DNA of 64,000 nt from Tateyamaria sp. ANG-S1. GTDB taxonomy: Bacteria; Pseudomonadota; Alphaproteobacteria; Rhodobacterales; Rhodobacteraceae. A program made the translations under genes and the position numbers. Position 1 is the stretch's first letter. Each line of letters opens with the position of its first letter. The notes under the pieces are model-generated. The model was not told where the DNA came from, ran no database searches, and saw only the letters and a program-made list of their open reading frames with translations. The stretch spans positions 744,001 through 808,000 of the forward strand of contig NZ_JWLL01000006.1 of the NCBI RefSeq assembly GCF_000814025.1, read 5' to 3'. Shown piece after piece: positions 63,500 to 64,000 of the stretch.

Positions 63500-64000
63500 A
63501 TGGTGCACCCATTGCCGAAACCCCTGGTCGTCGAAACGGACGCGGAACGATTTGCGCAGCGCAGATCGGCCATTGATCTGATTGCAACAACCCGTGCGCG
63601 TACGATCCGCGCGGCACTCTTTGGCAGCTATCTGTTTCGGGTCAATCCGCTGGGCCCCGAAGATGCCGAGACGCGGGCGCAGTGGCGCACTGTTCTGCGG
63701 GAACAGGATGAGGCGGTGGCGCGTGCAGCGTCGCTGGTGCAGGGCAGCGACCCGTTGCAGGATGTTCCGGGCTGGGTGTGTGACTGGATTGGTCAGCATG
63801 GCGCGGCCCACCCGCGCTCTGTCACGGCCTTTGTTGAGATGCGGGATTTGACCCATGCGGTCGTGATCGCCGCGGAGGGCGATGATGTGCGTCAGATGCG
63901 CGATGCGCTGGCGGAGCATTTGCGCGTTGGGCGCGGTGGGTTCTTTGAAAAGGTGACTGCGTTCTGCGACGGGTTGTGGGCCGATCTGGATGCCACGCGG
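63500..64000 (+). CDS. Unrecognised protein, 5' part, open at the window end
   Basis: An ATG at 63500 with GTGGGG upstream opens a frame of 167 codons to the window edge. The protein begins MVHPLPKPLVVETDAERFAQ, is helical and charged, has no signal peptide or membrane helix, and contains FFEKVTAFCDGLWADLDATR near the cut. That last stretch has the amphipathic feel of a signalling-helix linker, but I do not recognise the family. It lies 48 bases after the response regulator and may be in the same operon. Confidence 0.7.
   Translation, partial: MVHPLPKPLVVETDAERFAQRRSAIDLIATTRARTIRAALFGSYLFRVNPLGPEDAETRAQWRTVLREQDEAVARAASLVQGSDPLQDVPGWVCDWIGQHGAAHPRSVTAFVEMRDLTHAVVIAAEGDDVRQMRDALAEHLRVGRGGFFEKVTAFCDGLWADLDATR

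Overview
The window reads as chromosomal DNA of a marine roseobacter-group alphaproteobacterium (Rhodobacteraceae or Roseobacteraceae). The support is high-GC coding sequence, paired FAD/GcvT dimethylglycine-type dehydrogenases, a TakP-like TRAP importer, Hint-RTX secreted proteins, a zinc-finger-degenerate DksA, a perfect CtrA-type box, and the run YbaK / DUF2852 / RDD / leucyltransferase. The assignment rests on gene content and style; no rRNA is present.

Layout. 0-2.5 kb: pyrH-frr-uppS (leftward, uppS cut by the window edge and lacking an ordinary start codon) and divergent miaA. 2.6-8.5 kb: an AraC regulator and a three-gene oligopeptide/nickel-type ABC importer with no binding protein in sight. 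8.5-12.7 kb: lytic transglycosylase, ssb, and aroK-aroB-flavoprotein. 12.7-18.4 kb: two envelope proteins, xerD, a phosphoesterase overlapping xerD tail to tail, a CorC-type protein and a membrane-anchored LytTR regulator. 18.5-24.5 kb: two paralogous FAD/GcvT dehydrogenases pointing apart around a decayed DUF2254 gene. 25.4-33.5 kb: two Hint/RTX proteins, one of 1960 residues. 34.4 kb: tRNA-Leu(CAA). 34.6-38.2 kb: exoD-dsbB, then an Lrp regulator divergent from arginase and ornithine cyclodeaminase (arginine to ornithine to proline).

38.5-41.6 kb holds the most unusual content: two tandem paralogous proteins of 456 and 452 residues. Each has a conserved N-terminal half, a calcium-loop-like segment and a Ser/Thr-rich amphipathic beta region that resembles aerolysin-type pore-forming proteins. 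Neither has a Sec signal. 42-48.9 kb: dksA, a MoxR ATPase and VWA protein separated by GNAT, DUF2927 and small membrane genes, a third RTX protein with an N-terminal membrane anchor, and an M48 peptidase. 48.9-56.2 kb: a PIN protein, rRNA methyltransferase, glnE, YbaK, DUF2852, RDD and Bpt. 56.5-63.5 kb: a TRAP importer (DctP/Q/M, with an enlarged DctM) divergent from a Cache-domain histidine kinase and a LuxR-type response regulator, a natural sensor-transporter unit. The last 500 bases open an unrecognised gene.

A dispersed repeat family occurs in three intergenic places (about 0.14, 24.6 and 56.4 kb). It can fold into a cloverleaf: an outer stem enclosing two hairpins. The outer stems differ in sequence but remain complementary, so the structure appears to be under selection. 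No CRISPR array, insertion sequence or prophage was seen.
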